Shown: positions 19,497 to 29,449 of the stretch, in pieces | Position numbering within the stretch: position 1 is the stretch's first letter | Layout: each line of letters opens with the position of its first letter | From: an uncultured Alphaproteobacteria bacterium | Lineage (GTDB): Bacteria; Pseudomonadota; Alphaproteobacteria; Rhodobacterales; Rhodobacteraceae | NCBI GenBank assembly: GCA_913051655.1 | Contig: CAJXHI010000018.1 | Span: 1-59,017 of the forward strand | Direction: 5' to 3' | DNA: 59,017 nt | Made by a program: the position numbers and the translations under genes | The notes under the pieces: model-generated | What the model was told of the DNA's origin: nothing | Databases searched by the model: none | The model's input: the letters and a program-made list of their open reading frames with translations, nothing else

Positions 19497-20468
19497 ATGC
19501 GTCTGGTCTGTCCAAATTGTGGTGCGCGCTATGAAGTGCCAGAAGAAAATATTCCCTCCACTGGGCGTGATGTGCAGTGTTCGGCCTGCGACAAAACATG
19601 GTTTCAAACGCACTCTGACCCAGCGCCTTGGCGTGAATTATCAATTTACGAAAGCGACAAAGGTCGTGTCCAACCGTCAGAAGTTGTATTGGAGAACGCC
19701 CCCGCAGAGTACATCGTGAAAGAAGCGGTATCGGCTAAGCCTACTGATAATGAATCCACTTCGAATTCTGCTACCGCAGGGAGCAATGCGCCAAAAGATT
19801 TGAAAGAGGTACGCACAAAACGAAGGCTTCATCCAACTGTTGCGGAAGTATTGCGTGAAGAAGCGCGCCGTGAGGCAGAAGTGCGCGCTGCGGAAACAAT
19901 TGAAAGCGAAACAGACCGTGGTTTCGGCGAAACCACGCAGTATCCCGCACTCCAACCGAACGAAGAAGAGAATGGGGGTGCTGCTGGTGCTTCCAAACGC
20001 AGTGTCACGTCCCAATCAGACATGAAAACAGAAGAAGAGCTCGATAAGCCTTTGAATGAAAATAAATCATTAAAAAAACAAAACCTGATTATTGAAAATC
20101 AAGGCGATGCAAGCCAATCAAAAAGTGAGCTTCTTCACAACATCGACGATAGCACTCGAACCATCGCTTCTGACGTAGCGGTTGCGGTTGGGGAGACTGA
20201 AGAAAACACCCCCATAGCGGATTTTTCCAATAAAAAAATGGGTCGGTTGGGGTTTGTGACCGGGCTTTTGATTATTGCCATTTTGTTCGCGATCTATCAA
20301 TATGAAGATCGAATAACCGCCGGTTATGCGCCATTGGCGCCCGCCATGATTGGATATGTTTCCTTCGTGGACCAGATGCGCGCGTATTCTGATCAATCTC
20401 TTCACGATGCTATTGCGTGGCTCAATTTTCAGGCTGAGCGAGCGAGGAAGGATGCGACGCAAGATTAA
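19497..20468 (+). CDS. Zinc-ribbon (MJ0042-type) membrane protein, function unknown
   Basis: The 323-residue product opens with a zinc finger of the MJ0042 type: Cys5, Cys8, Cys28, Cys31 (MRLVCPNCGARYEVPEENIP then QCSACDKTWF). A long, hydrophilic, probably disordered linker follows, with a basic patch (KRRLHPTVAEVLREEARREAE) and many Glu/Ser/Asn residues up to about 245. A single transmembrane helix (about 249-266, GFVTGLLIIAILFAIYQY) and a short extracytoplasmic tail come next. Similar proteins lie divergent from ftsE in other Rhodobacterales. A regulatory or scaffold role in division is only an inference from position. Confidence 0.85.
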   Translation: MRLVCPNCGARYEVPEENIPSTGRDVQCSACDKTWFQTHSDPAPWRELSIYESDKGRVQPSEVVLENAPAEYIVKEAVSAKPTDNESTSNSATAGSNAPKDLKEVRTKRRLHPTVAEVLREEARREAEVRAAETIESETDRGFGETTQYPALQPNEEENGGAAGASKRSVTSQSDMKTEEELDKPLNENKSLKKQNLIIENQGDASQSKSELLHNIDDSTRTIASDVAVAVGETEENTPIADFSNKKMGRLGFVTGLLIIAILFAIYQYEDRITAGYAPLAPAMIGYVSFVDQMRAYSDQSLHDAIAWLNFQAERARKDATQD

Positions 20469-20670
20469 ATTCTTTTGTATCGGCTGTGTTATAAATCTAG
20501 ATCCCCTTATGAAAACTTCGGACCAAACCCGCTGCTCAAGCAAGTTTGATCCACTCTTTGTTATCTGTCGGAGGATCTAATTATATGATGCGTTAGAGAA
20601 TAAAAGATACATCATTGTTATGAAAGGTGGTTATTCGGGCGCGTTTATCACACGCGCTAAACTTTGCCGG

Positions 20671-21018
20671 CTAGACCAACGCCGGATGCGTTGCATGTTC
20701 CTGAGGCAAATGGCTCATCAGAATTTTTTCAATGGTACGCACAACGTCATATTCCAGCATCGAAAAAAGATGTTCGCTCAGATGTTGGTGAATGATTGTT
20801 AAAACTAGACCGGCTTCCATCCGACCAATTCGACCATTTTCAAGCAATACATTAAATGCTTCGTTTACATGATTTGAAAACACGAACTTTTTCGCCGTTA
20901 GTGCGTGATCACGATTCTTACATGTTTCATCAATACGGGCGAGCAGAAGCACCGCATCAGCAAGAAGCTTGGGCGCTGCCGAAAGGTCTGCCGGTCCGGC
21001 TTTGTTTACCATAACCAT
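20671..21018 (-). CDS. Hypothetical protein, 115 aa, helical
   Basis: I do not recognise this family. The frame begins MVMVNKAGPADLSAAP and continues as a largely helical, soluble protein with a balanced charge pattern and His-rich stretches (IIHQHLSEHLF; SHLPQEHATH near the C terminus). An AGGA site lies 8 nt before ATG 21018, and codon use resembles the neighbours. It stands alone between the zinc-ribbon gene and the dehydrogenase gene, both more than 90 bp away. It has no signal peptide or membrane segment. Likely a real gene, but its function is unknown. Confidence 0.6.
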   Translation of the reverse strand: MVMVNKAGPADLSAAPKLLADAVLLLARIDETCKNRDHALTAKKFVFSNHVNEAFNVLLENGRIGRMEAGLVLTIIHQHLSEHLFSMLEYDVVRTIEKILMSHLPQEHATHPALV

Positions 21019-21117
21019 GTTTTTTATCCTGCGTTGTTGTTACGAAAGAACATTTGCAACAAGTATGCCAAAATAAATGTCAGACTGCGCAAATCTGCGT
21101 TTTTAGGAAATACGGGA

Positions 21118-22017
21118 TCAAACCTGCTTTGTGTTATGCGCTTCTAATTCCACAAACAGCCCTGAGTGGTCCAAGTTTCCATGACCCATCTCATTGACAA
21201 GAACGGCGTATCTGTCTCGCACGTGTTCTGTTGATGGCAGTGTCAGATTTAATTGGCTAGCAACTTCCAATACATTATTGAGATCTTTCAGCTGGATTTT
21301 AGATAGTCCTCCGGGCTCAAAATCCCGCGCGCTCATCCGGGCACCATGTTGCTGAAGAATCGTGCCGTCTGCAAATCCGCCCTTAAGTGCATCACGCACT
21401 GCGGCTGGATCTGCACCGCCTTTTTCCAAAAGATACATGGCTTCTGCTACGGCTCCGATAGTGATGCCCACGATTGATTGATTGGCTAATTTGGCAAGTT
21501 GGCCTGATCCGCTTGGCCCCACGTATACTGGCCGACCCATCGCAGAAAGACATTCAGCTGCCTGCTCAAAGGTTTTCCTATCACCACCTGCCATAATTGC
21601 TAGGGTGCCCGCTTCAGCGCCTATCGTTCCCCCGGATACAGGCGCGTCAAGATGCGAAATGCTCCTTCGACTTAAAATCGCGGCCTGTTCTTGTGCTTCC
21701 TTTGGTTTGATACTGGACATATCGATCCATAGAGCACCCCATTTTAAGGTTTTTAAAACGGCCTCTTTGCTCATTACCTCTAATACGCTTGGCCCGTCGG
21801 AGAGCATCGAAATAATGACATCTGCGCCATTGACTGCCTCCTCTGGGGTTTGAAGAACTAATGCGCCTGAAGCTTTCAAAGTGAGGGCTTTATTTAACGT
21901 ACGATTCCAACAACGCAGATTAAATCCATGCTTTAGAATATTCTGACACATCGGTGCGCCCATCAATCCTGTGCCTAAAAAAGCGATTGTAGTTGTAGAC
22001 TTGACTGGGTTACTCAT
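21118..22017 (-). CDS. NAD(P)-dependent beta-hydroxyacid dehydrogenase (3-hydroxyisobutyrate dehydrogenase family)
   Basis: The 299-residue product has the N-terminal Rossmann motif FLGTGLMGAPM (14-24), the substrate-binding DAPVSGGTIGAEAGTLAIM, and the catalytic-lysine helix GSGQLAKLANQ. These define the beta-hydroxyacid dehydrogenase superfamily, which includes 3-hydroxyisobutyrate dehydrogenase and tartronate semialdehyde reductase (GlxR). Specificity cannot be decided from sequence alone. It is divergent from the sugar-acid operon (22127 onward) across 109 bp, which suggests a shared control region and perhaps a tartronate-semialdehyde or hydroxyacid role linked to it. Confidence 0.88.
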   Translation of the reverse strand: MSNPVKSTTTIAFLGTGLMGAPMCQNILKHGFNLRCWNRTLNKALTLKASGALVLQTPEEAVNGADVIISMLSDGPSVLEVMSKEAVLKTLKWGALWIDMSSIKPKEAQEQAAILSRRSISHLDAPVSGGTIGAEAGTLAIMAGGDRKTFEQAAECLSAMGRPVYVGPSGSGQLAKLANQSIVGITIGAVAEAMYLLEKGGADPAAVRDALKGGFADGTILQQHGARMSARDFEPGGLSKIQLKDLNNVLEVASQLNLTLPSTEHVRDRYAVLVNEMGHGNLDHSGLFVELEAHNTKQV

Positions 22018-22126
22018 CTGGCAGTCCTTTACACTTTTTATTCTTTCCGCTTTTACTGGTACCTACGCGACGACTGGGTGCGGTTGCAATTTATAATTCG
22101 GCCATCAATGAAGAGGAGACGATTAA

Positions 22127-22870
22127 ATGTCTGGGCGTTTGGCAGGAAAAAGAGTGCTGATTACAGCAGCGGGTCAAGGCATAGGTCGTGCAACGGCTGT
22201 GGCTATGTCCAATGAAGGTGCGCGGGTTTTTGCAACAGATCTCAACGGCGAAGTGCTTGAAACATTGCAAACGGAGTTGTCATCATCTTGTGAGACTTTT
22301 TTGCTCGATGCTCGTGATCAGGAGAGTGTGACCGCTGGAGTTGTGCGCGCCGAACCAGACATTCTTTTCAACTGTGCTGGGTTTGTGCATTCAGGAACAA
22401 TCCTCGACGCAAAAGATGAAGATTGGGATTTTGCCTTTGATCTGAACGTTCGTTCAATGTTTCGCGCAATCCGCGTTGCACTTCCTGGGATGCTGGAACG
22501 TGGGTCAGGGTCTATTATTAATATGTCGTCGGCCTGTTCTTCGATCATTGGTGCGCCAAACCGGTTTATTTATGGTACAACCAAGGCCGCCGTTATCGGG
22601 CTCACAAAATCTGTGGCGTTAGAGTATATAACCCGTGGCATCCGCTGTAATGCGATCTGTCCCGGAACAGTGGATAGCCCAAGTTTACACGAACGCCTGC
22701 ATGCGACAGGAGATTATCAACAAGCGATGAAAAATTTTGTGGCGCGTCAACCTCTCGGGCGTATTGCCGAGGCGCATGAAATTGCCGCCTTGGCGGTTTA
22801 TTTGGGAAGTGATGAAAGCGCCTTTACTACAGGCCAGGCCCATGTGATCGACGGAGGATGGTCCGGGTGA
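22127..22870 (+). CDS. Short-chain dehydrogenase, probable 2-keto-3-deoxy-L-fuconate (sugar acid) dehydrogenase
   Basis: This is a classical SDR of 247 residues with the cofactor motif [10 protein letters not shown] (13-22), NCAG (82-85), the catalytic Tyr149 and Lys153 in [16 protein letters not shown], the [13 protein letters not shown] loop and the C-terminal VIDGGWSG. The pattern matches the DHRS6/2-keto-3-deoxy-L-fuconate dehydrogenase branch. The next genes are an IlvD/Edd dehydratase and a broken FAH hydrolase, exactly the companions expected in non-phosphorylative L-fucose, L-rhamnose or pentose breakdown. The gene looks intact although downstream partners are decayed. 3-Hydroxybutyrate dehydrogenase is an alternative. 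An AGGAG site sits 8 nt before the ATG. Confidence 0.88.
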   Translation: MSGRLAGKRVLITAAGQGIGRATAVAMSNEGARVFATDLNGEVLETLQTELSSSCETFLLDARDQESVTAGVVRAEPDILFNCAGFVHSGTILDAKDEDWDFAFDLNVRSMFRAIRVALPGMLERGSGSIINMSSACSSIIGAPNRFIYGTTKAAVIGLTKSVALEYITRGIRCNAICPGTVDSPSLHERLHATGDYQQAMKNFVARQPLGRIAEAHEIAALAVYLGSDESAFTTGQAHVIDGGWSG

Positions 22871-24669
22871 GCCGTCAAAGAAATATCGATGTCGTGGATC
22901 TGAGATCACGAAAGTGGTTTATGAACCCAGATGATCCGGAGATGACGGCCCTTTATCTTGAACGGTATCTGAATTATGGGTTGACTCGGGAAGAGTTGCA
23001 ATCTGGCAAGCCGATCATTGGCATCGCTCAAACAGGGAGCGATCTAAGCCCCTGCAATCGCCATCACATCGAACTCACAAAACGAGTAAGAGACGGTATT
23101 ATAGCGGCTGGTGGCACGGCGATTGAAATTCCTGTCCATCCAATTCAGGAGACGGGTAAAAGACCGACAGCCATGCTCGATCGGAATTTGGCCTATATAT
23201 CGCTGGTCGAAACGCTTTTTGGGTATCCCATTGACGGTGTGGTCCTTAATATTGGTTGTGACAAAACCACCCCAGCTCTATTGATGGCGGCGGCGACAGT
23301 GAATATTCCAGCCATCGCATTATCCGTCGGGCCAATGTTGAATGGTTGGTTAAATGGCCAGCGCACCGGTTCAGGCACGATTGTATGGAAAGCACGCAAG
23401 CTTCTGGCTGCGGGTGAAATTGATGAAGACGGGTTTATGGAACTTGTGGCAAGTTCCGTACCCTCTGTTGGCTATTGCAACACAATGGGCACTGCGACAA
23501 CTATGAATTCGCTGGCCGAGGCGCTTGGGATGCAGCTTCCGGGATCCGCAGCTATTCCCGCCCCCTATCGAGAACGGGGACAGATAAGCTATGAAACGGG
23601 CTGTCAGATAGTGGACATGGTTTGGGACGATCTGAGGCCCAGCGACGTTATGACACGTGAAGCATTTGAAAATGCGATTGTAATCAATTCGGCGATTGGC
23701 GGATCGACCAATGCGCCCATTCATTTAAATGCTATCGCACGTCATATAGGTGTGGCGCTTGATAATGACGACTGGCAAAAAATCGGGCACAGCGTGCCGC
23801 TGCTGGTAAACCTGCAACCTGCGGGAAGCTACCTTGGCGAAGATTACTATCGCGCAGGTGGCGTGCCTGCTGTGGTTGGTGAGCTAATGGTGGAAGGGCT
23901 TTTGCCACATCCCGACGCACTTACTGTTAATGGGGTTTCGATGGGCGAAAATATGAATGCGCGGCGCTCAAGTAATCATGATGTGATTAAACCGGTCACT
24001 TCTGCGCTAAAAACAAATGCAGGTTTCATCAATCTCAGTGGAAACTTGTTTGACAGTGCAATTATGAAAACGAGTGTGATCAGTGAAACCTTCCGCAACA
24101 TTTATCTGTCTGATCCCAATGATCCGAATGCCTTTGAAGGGCAGGCGATCGTATTTGACGGGCCGGAGGATTTCCATCGGCGTATCGATGATCCTGCAGA
24201 AGAGATTGATGAAAACTCAATTCTCGTAATGCGCGGCACCGGACCTATTGGTTATCCGGGCGGGGCCGAAGTTGTTAATATGCGCCCACCCGCTTATATG
24301 ATCAAAAAAGGAGTTGAGGCGTTGCCTTGCATCGGAGACGGGCGCCAGTCTGGGACATCTGGAAGCCCCTCAATACTGAATGCATCGCCCGAAGCGGCAG
24401 CAGGCGGAGGTTTGGCGCTTTTGCGCACGGGGGACCGTCTGCGGATTGATCTTAACGCTTGTACGGCGGATATCCTAATCTCGGATGTCGAGCTAGCAAA
24501 GCGACGGGCAGATTTTGATCAAAATGGCTACGATTACCCTCCAAGCCATTCACCTTGGCAAGCAATCTTTCGCGAAAAAGTGCGTCCGTTTGATCAGGGG
24601 ATGATCTTAGACGGCGCCGATCACTATATAGATATTGCCAGAAAACATACCCCTCGTGACAATCATTAA
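22867..24669 (+). CDS. IlvD/Edd-family sugar acid dehydratase (arabinonate/xylonate/fuconate-type)
   Basis: The dehydratase family holds an iron-sulfur cluster and magnesium and converts sugar acids to 2-keto-3-deoxy acids. The GTG at 22867 is chosen because a strong GGAGG site (22854-22858) precedes it at ideal spacing and it overlaps the SDR stop by 4 nt (GTGA). An in-frame ATG at 22858 sits on the Shine-Dalgarno itself. The 600-residue product keeps the cluster cysteines ([29 protein letters not shown]), the [20 protein letters not shown] motif and the C-terminal [20 protein letters not shown]. Context places it in an L-sugar acid pathway; exact substrate is not resolvable by eye. Confidence 0.93.
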   Translation: MSRQRNIDVVDLRSRKWFMNPDDPEMTALYLERYLNYGLTREELQSGKPIIGIAQTGSDLSPCNRHHIELTKRVRDGIIAAGGTAIEIPVHPIQETGKRPTAMLDRNLAYISLVETLFGYPIDGVVLNIGCDKTTPALLMAAATVNIPAIALSVGPMLNGWLNGQRTGSGTIVWKARKLLAAGEIDEDGFMELVASSVPSVGYCNTMGTATTMNSLAEALGMQLPGSAAIPAPYRERGQISYETGCQIVDMVWDDLRPSDVMTREAFENAIVINSAIGGSTNAPIHLNAIARHIGVALDNDDWQKIGHSVPLLVNLQPAGSYLGEDYYRAGGVPAVVGELMVEGLLPHPDALTVNGVSMGENMNARRSSNHDVIKPVTSALKTNAGFINLSGNLFDSAIMKTSVISETFRNIYLSDPNDPNAFEGQAIVFDGPEDFHRRIDDPAEEIDENSILVMRGTGPIGYPGGAEVVNMRPPAYMIKKGVEALPCIGDGRQSGTSGSPSILNASPEAAAGGGLALLRTGDRLRIDLNACTADILISDVELAKRRADFDQNGYDYPPSHSPWQAIFREKVRPFDQGMILDGADHYIDIARKHTPRDNH

Positions 24670-24678
24670 AGCAAACTG

Positions 24679-25528
24679 ATGAAACTTGTAAGATACAGGC
24701 CAATCGGTCAGGAACAAGCTGGGCCTGATCGACTGAGATGGGAATATCCGTGATCTCTCAGCCCATGTCGGCGACATAACAGGGAAAGTTCTTTCTGGTG
24801 AGAGCCTTTATGATTTTGTAGCGATTGCCCCAGCCACCTTAATGCTTTTGGAAAGTGCCGTGAGGTATGCCGCACGTGTTATAAATATCGGAAAGTTCCT
24901 GTGTATAGGGTTAAACTACTTAGAGCACGCAGCGGAAACAGTGGTCAGTCCGCAAGAGAATCCCATATTGTTTTTTAAGGCAATTTCAGCAACCTACGGG
25001 GCAAATAATACTGTTTTAGTCCCCTGCCAATCCAAACATTCCGATTAGGAGGTGGAATTAGGCGTCGTGATCTGAAAGGCCGCGAAATATGTACCCAAAG
25101 AGGATGCGCTTGATTACGTGGCTGATTATTGTTTCGTCAACGATTTATGGGAACGTAAATTCCAAATGAAGCTATCTGGTCAATGCACCAAAGGAAAATC
25201 CTGTGACACCTTTTGTCCTACAGGACCTTGGCTAGTAACGAGCGACGAAATTGACGATCCGCAAAACCTTCTGATGAAGTTGGATTTAAAGGGAGAGCGG
25301 ATGCAAACTGGCAAGACTTCGATGATGATCTTTAGCGTTGCAGAGATCATAGGACATTTGTCATATTTGATCACGCTCTTTCCGGGTGAATTGATTAGTT
25401 CTGGAACACCACCAAGTGTCGGCTACGCCCAAAAATCGGAACTGCGATATTTGCGTGAACGGGATGTACTGGACCTTTGGATCGAAGGTTTGGGACAACA
25501 AATGGAAACCATTTCACGAGATTTTTAA
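24679..25528 (+). pseudogene. Decayed FAH-family hydrolase (2,4-diketo-3-deoxy-L-fuconate/rhamnonate hydrolase type)
   Basis: The reading starts MKLVRYRPIGQEQAGPDRLR, as in FAH-family diketo-acid hydrolases, and hits a stop near 24751. The family sequence resumes in another frame as NIRDLSAHVGDITGKVLSG, then GKFLCIGLNYLEHAAET, and continues to the end. Two nonsense codons interrupt it: TAG at 25046-25048, where a Trp is normal before EVELGVVI, and TGA at 25073-25075, where a Gly is normal. The rest (KGKSCDTFCPTGPWLVTSDE, ISSGTPPSVG, IEGLGQQ) is still readable to the natural stop at 25528. So there is one frameshift plus at least two stops. It lies 9 bp after the dehydratase and was the hydrolase of the pathway. 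Confidence 0.9.
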
Positions 25529-26470
25529 ATGCAAAGCGATCTTTTGATCTCTGGTGTGGTGCCAAATGGTATTCTCTGCTGGCTACAAACAGGATTTTAA
25601 ACTGAGCATCTTAAAGGGTAAAGGCGATCCGAATGTTTGGTTCACAGAGCATTCACGGGTATTGAATACACGGTTACCGACGGGCATGATGGTTGGTGAT
25701 CGCTTCGGTGGAGAGGTTGCCAAATTTAAAATTGATCAGCTTGAATGGCTTTGAACACGAAGGAAGTGATTTCAAAGCTGTCGTTGAGAATGGCATACTT
25801 GTCACCCATACGTCTGCCATGCTGAATGAGGAGGATTTTACAACGGGAATTTTTCTCATGTTGGTAGGTTATCGAAAGCTGCTGCCAGATATTCAATATG
25901 TGCGCTCTGGCGCTTGGGGCGAAAACGGTCCCGTGCCGATCACTCGTTCGGCTGATGGATACAGGGTCGGATTTCTGGACCTATGGCGGACTGGCCAGGC
26001 CGTTGCCCGATAATTAAACTTATTCGAAGTATATATTTCCTATCACGGACGTAGTTTGCGGGGCTTGCGTTACCATTATTTTGTAGATCTGGCAGTTATT
26101 GGGGCGTATTTGCGACATGCTGATTTCGTCACGCAGGCTGGGGCAGGGACACAACATATCCCTCATAAGGATATGTTTGAGGCGAGTTTACCCGAGGGAA
26201 ATTTGATCAATGTCGGGCGCTAAACGATAGTGCATGAGGCTGCATGTGTGCAAGCGTTGCGCAAGGCTAAGCTCAAATGGGCACGGATAAAAATTTTTCA
26301 AGATGCCCTCAATGTCCAAAGAGAAACATGCGCGATTAGCAATGTAGTGCTTATGCCCGCACAAAAAAAACCCGCGCAGTAATCACCCAACTTGTGCGCG
26401 AAAATCTGCTCTACGACAAACAGGAAGGGCGCGTTTCCATGCCTTTCCTTGAGGTGAAATCTTTTAAGTG
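25529..26470 (+). pseudogene. Decayed D-2-hydroxyacid dehydrogenase (NAD-binding)
   Basis: Pieces of a 2-hydroxyacid (glyoxylate/hydroxypyruvate-type) dehydrogenase follow directly after the FAH pseudogene. They include NLKLISLNGFEHEGSDFKA, then GILVTHTSAMLNEED, FLMLVGYRKLLPDIQYVRSG and RSADGYRVGFLDLWRTGQAVA (25728-26010). In other frames follow ISYHGRSL, YFVDLAVIGAYLRHADF, GNLINVGR (with a stop replacing the next residue), ALRKAKLKWA and VVLMPA. Multiple frameshifts and stops are present, and the cofactor motif GLGRIGQ has become FLDLWRTGQ, so it is beyond simple sequencing error. It probably processed a 2-hydroxy or 2-keto acid product of the same pathway. Confidence 0.85.
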
Positions 26471-26573
26471 ATTAGTGTTTCAATAGAAAGGTAAGTTTAT
26501 GGCCGTTTGCACCCTGCTTGTTGCAGGTGTAAAGGTGGAAAGATGTGTTTTAAGCGTTGATAGGAGACACAAA

Positions 26574-27968
26574 ATGCCGGGGCAAAAATCAAACGAAATG
26601 TGGGGTGGGCGTTTTGCCGAGGGACCAGATTGCATCATGAGCTCCATCAATGCGTCTATAGGGTTTGATCAACGCCTTGCCGCTCAAGACATTGCGGGTT
26701 CACAGGCGCATGCACAAATGCTTGGGGTAACAGGCATTATCAGCAGAGCAGATTTCGAGGATATAAAGGTAGGTCTTGAGACGGTTTTGAAAGAAATCCA
26801 GAGCGGGACGTTCGTGTTTTCTGAGGGGCTTGAGGATATACATATGAATGTCGAGGTGCGGCTAAGGGAGTTGATTGGCCCTGCCGCTGGGCGGCTTCAT
26901 ACAGCGCGTTCTCGCAATGATCAGGTGGCAACGGATTTCAGGCTCTGGGTGCGCGATCAGCTGGATGCCGCAGAAAGTGCCATTTCAGCGCTGATGGAGG
27001 CTCTTTTAGAGCAAGCCGAAAAGGGCGCAGCTTGGGTCATGCCCGGCTTCACGCACTTGCAAAGCGCACAGCCCGTCACATGGGGGCATCATATGATGGC
27101 CTATGTCGAGATGTTTTCCCGCGATCTTGGGCGGGTCAGTGACGCACGCCGCCGCATGAATGAATCTCCTTTGGGGGCAGCGGCGCTTGCTGGAACATCA
27201 TTTCCAATCGATCGTGACATGACCGCTGAAGCGCTGGGCTTCGATAGACCCTGTGCGAATTCTTTGGATGCCGTTAGTGATCGTGATTTCGCACTTGAAT
27301 TTCTAGGCCTGTCTTCAATCTGCGCTATGCACCTCAGCCGTTTATCCGAAGAGCTAGTGATCTGGTCCACCGCCCAATTTCGCTTTGTTCGCCTCTCGGA
27401 CCGCTTTTCTACCGGGTCCTCTATTATGCCGCAAAAGAAAAACCCTGATGCCGCTGAGCTTATTCGCGCGAAAATAGGACGCATTATGGGCGCAAATGTA
27501 GCACTAATGACGGTAATGAAAGGTCTCGCGCTAACCTACTCCAAAGATATGCAGGAAGACAAAGAGCCAGTATTTGACGCAGCAGATAATCTGTTTTTGG
27601 CGCTTGCTGCTATGACGGGGATGGTAAAGGACATGACGGCCCTTCCAGAAACGTTAAGAGCGGCGGCGGGGACAGGCTTTGCAACAGCGACCGACCTTGC
27701 AGATTGGTTGGTGCGCGAAAAGGGCACAGCGTTTCGCGATGCGCATCATATAACGGGTGCGTTGGTCGCTTTGGCAGAGGAAAAAGACTGCGAATTAAAT
27801 GACCTGACTTTAAGTGACATGCAAAGCATTGATAAACAAATAGATGAAGGAGTGTATTCTGTTTTGACTGTTGAAAATTCGATTGCCTCGCGCACGTCTT
27901 ATGGCGGAACTGCGCCCGAGCAGGTCCGATTTCAGATCAATCGTTGGAAGAAAATTTTAGTGAAATGA
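26574..27968 (+). CDS. argH: Argininosuccinate lyase
   Basis: ArgH splits argininosuccinate into arginine and fumarate, the last step of arginine synthesis. The start at ATG 26574 (464 residues) has an AGGAG site at 26562-26566; a longer frame from 26499 begins in the region after the pseudogenes and lacks support. Family features include [12 protein letters not shown], the [12 protein letters not shown] motif, [16 protein letters not shown] and the fumarase-superfamily signature [12 protein letters not shown]. The length is normal. Its stop overlaps the following lipoprotein gene by 4 nt (ATGA). Confidence 0.97.
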   Translation: MPGQKSNEMWGGRFAEGPDCIMSSINASIGFDQRLAAQDIAGSQAHAQMLGVTGIISRADFEDIKVGLETVLKEIQSGTFVFSEGLEDIHMNVEVRLRELIGPAAGRLHTARSRNDQVATDFRLWVRDQLDAAESAISALMEALLEQAEKGAAWVMPGFTHLQSAQPVTWGHHMMAYVEMFSRDLGRVSDARRRMNESPLGAAALAGTSFPIDRDMTAEALGFDRPCANSLDAVSDRDFALEFLGLSSICAMHLSRLSEELVIWSTAQFRFVRLSDRFSTGSSIMPQKKNPDAAELIRAKIGRIMGANVALMTVMKGLALTYSKDMQEDKEPVFDAADNLFLALAAMTGMVKDMTALPETLRAAAGTGFATATDLADWLVREKGTAFRDAHHITGALVALAEEKDCELNDLTLSDMQSIDKQIDEGVYSVLTVENSIASRTSYGGTAPEQVRFQINRWKKILVK

Positions 27969-28066
27969 AACAGATCGTAGTTGTGTTTTTTGTGATTGTG
28001 GCAAGCCTGCTAAGTTCTTGCGGTGTGGATGGTCCTCCAGCGCCGCCCAGTCAAATTGTTGAGTAA
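27965..28066 (+). CDS. Tiny LptM-like lipoprotein (33 aa)
   Basis: The product is [20 protein letters not shown] followed by [13 protein letters not shown]. It has a lipoprotein signal peptide with lipobox LSSC (Cys19) and a short Pro-rich tail after the lipidated cysteine. Its ATG overlaps the argH stop by 4 nt. The same tiny lipoprotein (LptM/YifL type, with CGxxGPPxPP) lies between argH and lysA-type genes in many alphaproteobacteria; in Escherichia coli LptM assists oxidative maturation of the LptD-LptE translocon. Function here is inferred from family and position. Confidence 0.85.
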   Translation: MKQIVVVFFVIVASLLSSCGVDGPPAPPSQIVE

Positions 28067-28082
28067 TTGGAGTAGGACAAAG

Positions 28083-29255
28083 ATGAGTGCGTTGAAATTT
28101 GCATCTTCCTTAGATCGTCTTGGAACAGAGTCAGCTTTTGTTGTGCTGGCTCGTGCGCAGGCACTGGCCGCTGCGGGCAAAGAGATTATTAACTTAGGGA
28201 TTGGTCAGCCAGATTTTCGTACGCCAGATCATATCGTGCAGGCTGGCATTCAAGCACTTGAAGAGGGGTATCACGGATATACTCCGGCCAACGGTCTTCC
28301 TGCGCTGCGTGAAGCGGTGGCCGAAGATCTTTATGCGCGTAACGATGTTACAGTAAATCCTAATAACGTGGTCATTGTGCCGGGCGGCAAGCCAACTATG
28401 TTTTTTGCCGTTTTGATGTTTGGTGAACCGGGCGTTGAAATTATGTATCCCAACCCCGGTTTTCCAATTTACGAATCCGTGATACGATACTCGGGTGCAA
28501 CTCCAGTTCCAATTCCTTTGAAGGAGGAGGCGGGGTTTTCTTTCGCTGCTGAGGATGTTTTGGCGAAAATCGCGCCCGATACCCGCCTTATTATTATGAA
28601 TAGTCCAAGCAATCCGACCGGTGGCGTTGTCGATGAGGCGGAGTTAGACAAATTGGCTAAAGGGCTTGAAGATCATCCCCAGGTGGCAATCCTCTCGGAT
28701 GAGATTTATAGTCATATGCTTTATGGGGGGCGGACACACAAAAGCCTGCTGTCTTATGCAAATCTCAAAGACCGTGTGATTATGTTGAATGGATGGTCCA
28801 AAACCTATGCCATGACGGGTTGGCGGATCGGATACGCGGTATGGCCGGAAAGCATGGTGGAACATGTAACGCGCCTGTGTGTAAATGATCACTCCTGCGT
28901 CAACGCCTCTACCCAATTTGCAGCACTAGCAGCGCTGAAGGGACCACAAGATGAGGCGCGTGAAATGATAAACGCCTTTGATAAACGTCGCCAGATCATT
29001 GTCGCTGCGCTCAATGATCTGCCCAATGTACGGTGTGCAGATGCCGCAGGTGCCTTTTATGCGTTTCCGAATGTTTCCGAAACCGGGCTGAGCGCCGAAG
29101 AAGCACAAGATTTGTTTTTGGAAAAGGGTGGTGTGGCTACTATCGCAGGTACAAGTTTTGGCATAAACGGCGAAGGATTTATCAGATTTTCCTACGCCAA
29201 TTCAGAAGATAATATTCTCAAGGCGATGGAACGTATTCGTTCACTATTGTCCTGA
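28083..29255 (+). CDS. Pyridoxal-phosphate aminotransferase, class I/II
   Basis: This fold-type I aminotransferase of 390 residues (start ATG 28083, AGGA site 10 nt upstream) shows the N-terminal INLGIGQPDFRTPDHIV, the SPSNPTGG substrate loop, the SDEIYSHMLYGG motif, the PLP-lysine segment NGWSKTYAMTGWRIGYAVWP and the late FIRFSYANS with the arginine that binds the substrate carboxylate. Substrate specificity (aspartate, aromatic or alanine type) cannot be fixed by eye. It sits between argH/lipoprotein and lysA, so an amino-acid biosynthetic role is plausible. Start, length and motifs are all normal. Confidence 0.93.
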   Translation: MSALKFASSLDRLGTESAFVVLARAQALAAAGKEIINLGIGQPDFRTPDHIVQAGIQALEEGYHGYTPANGLPALREAVAEDLYARNDVTVNPNNVVIVPGGKPTMFFAVLMFGEPGVEIMYPNPGFPIYESVIRYSGATPVPIPLKEEAGFSFAAEDVLAKIAPDTRLIIMNSPSNPTGGVVDEAELDKLAKGLEDHPQVAILSDEIYSHMLYGGRTHKSLLSYANLKDRVIMLNGWSKTYAMTGWRIGYAVWPESMVEHVTRLCVNDHSCVNASTQFAALAALKGPQDEAREMINAFDKRRQIIVAALNDLPNVRCADAAGAFYAFPNVSETGLSAEEAQDLFLEKGGVATIAGTSFGINGEGFIRFSYANSEDNILKAMERIRSLLS

Positions 29256-29449
29256 TAGATTGCTATTTTTTTTAAAACTGAGAAATTTTTACTATTAGTT
29301 TATAATTTTCCGGCATTTGGGATCCGCAATCGCGTATTACTATTATTAGGTGGACTGTTTTCAAAACGCTTTAAAGTGCTAGCATTGTTGATATTGATAT
29401 CAACGATAGGCGTTTCTCAAGAATGGTTCTCGCGGGGCGACGGTGGTCT

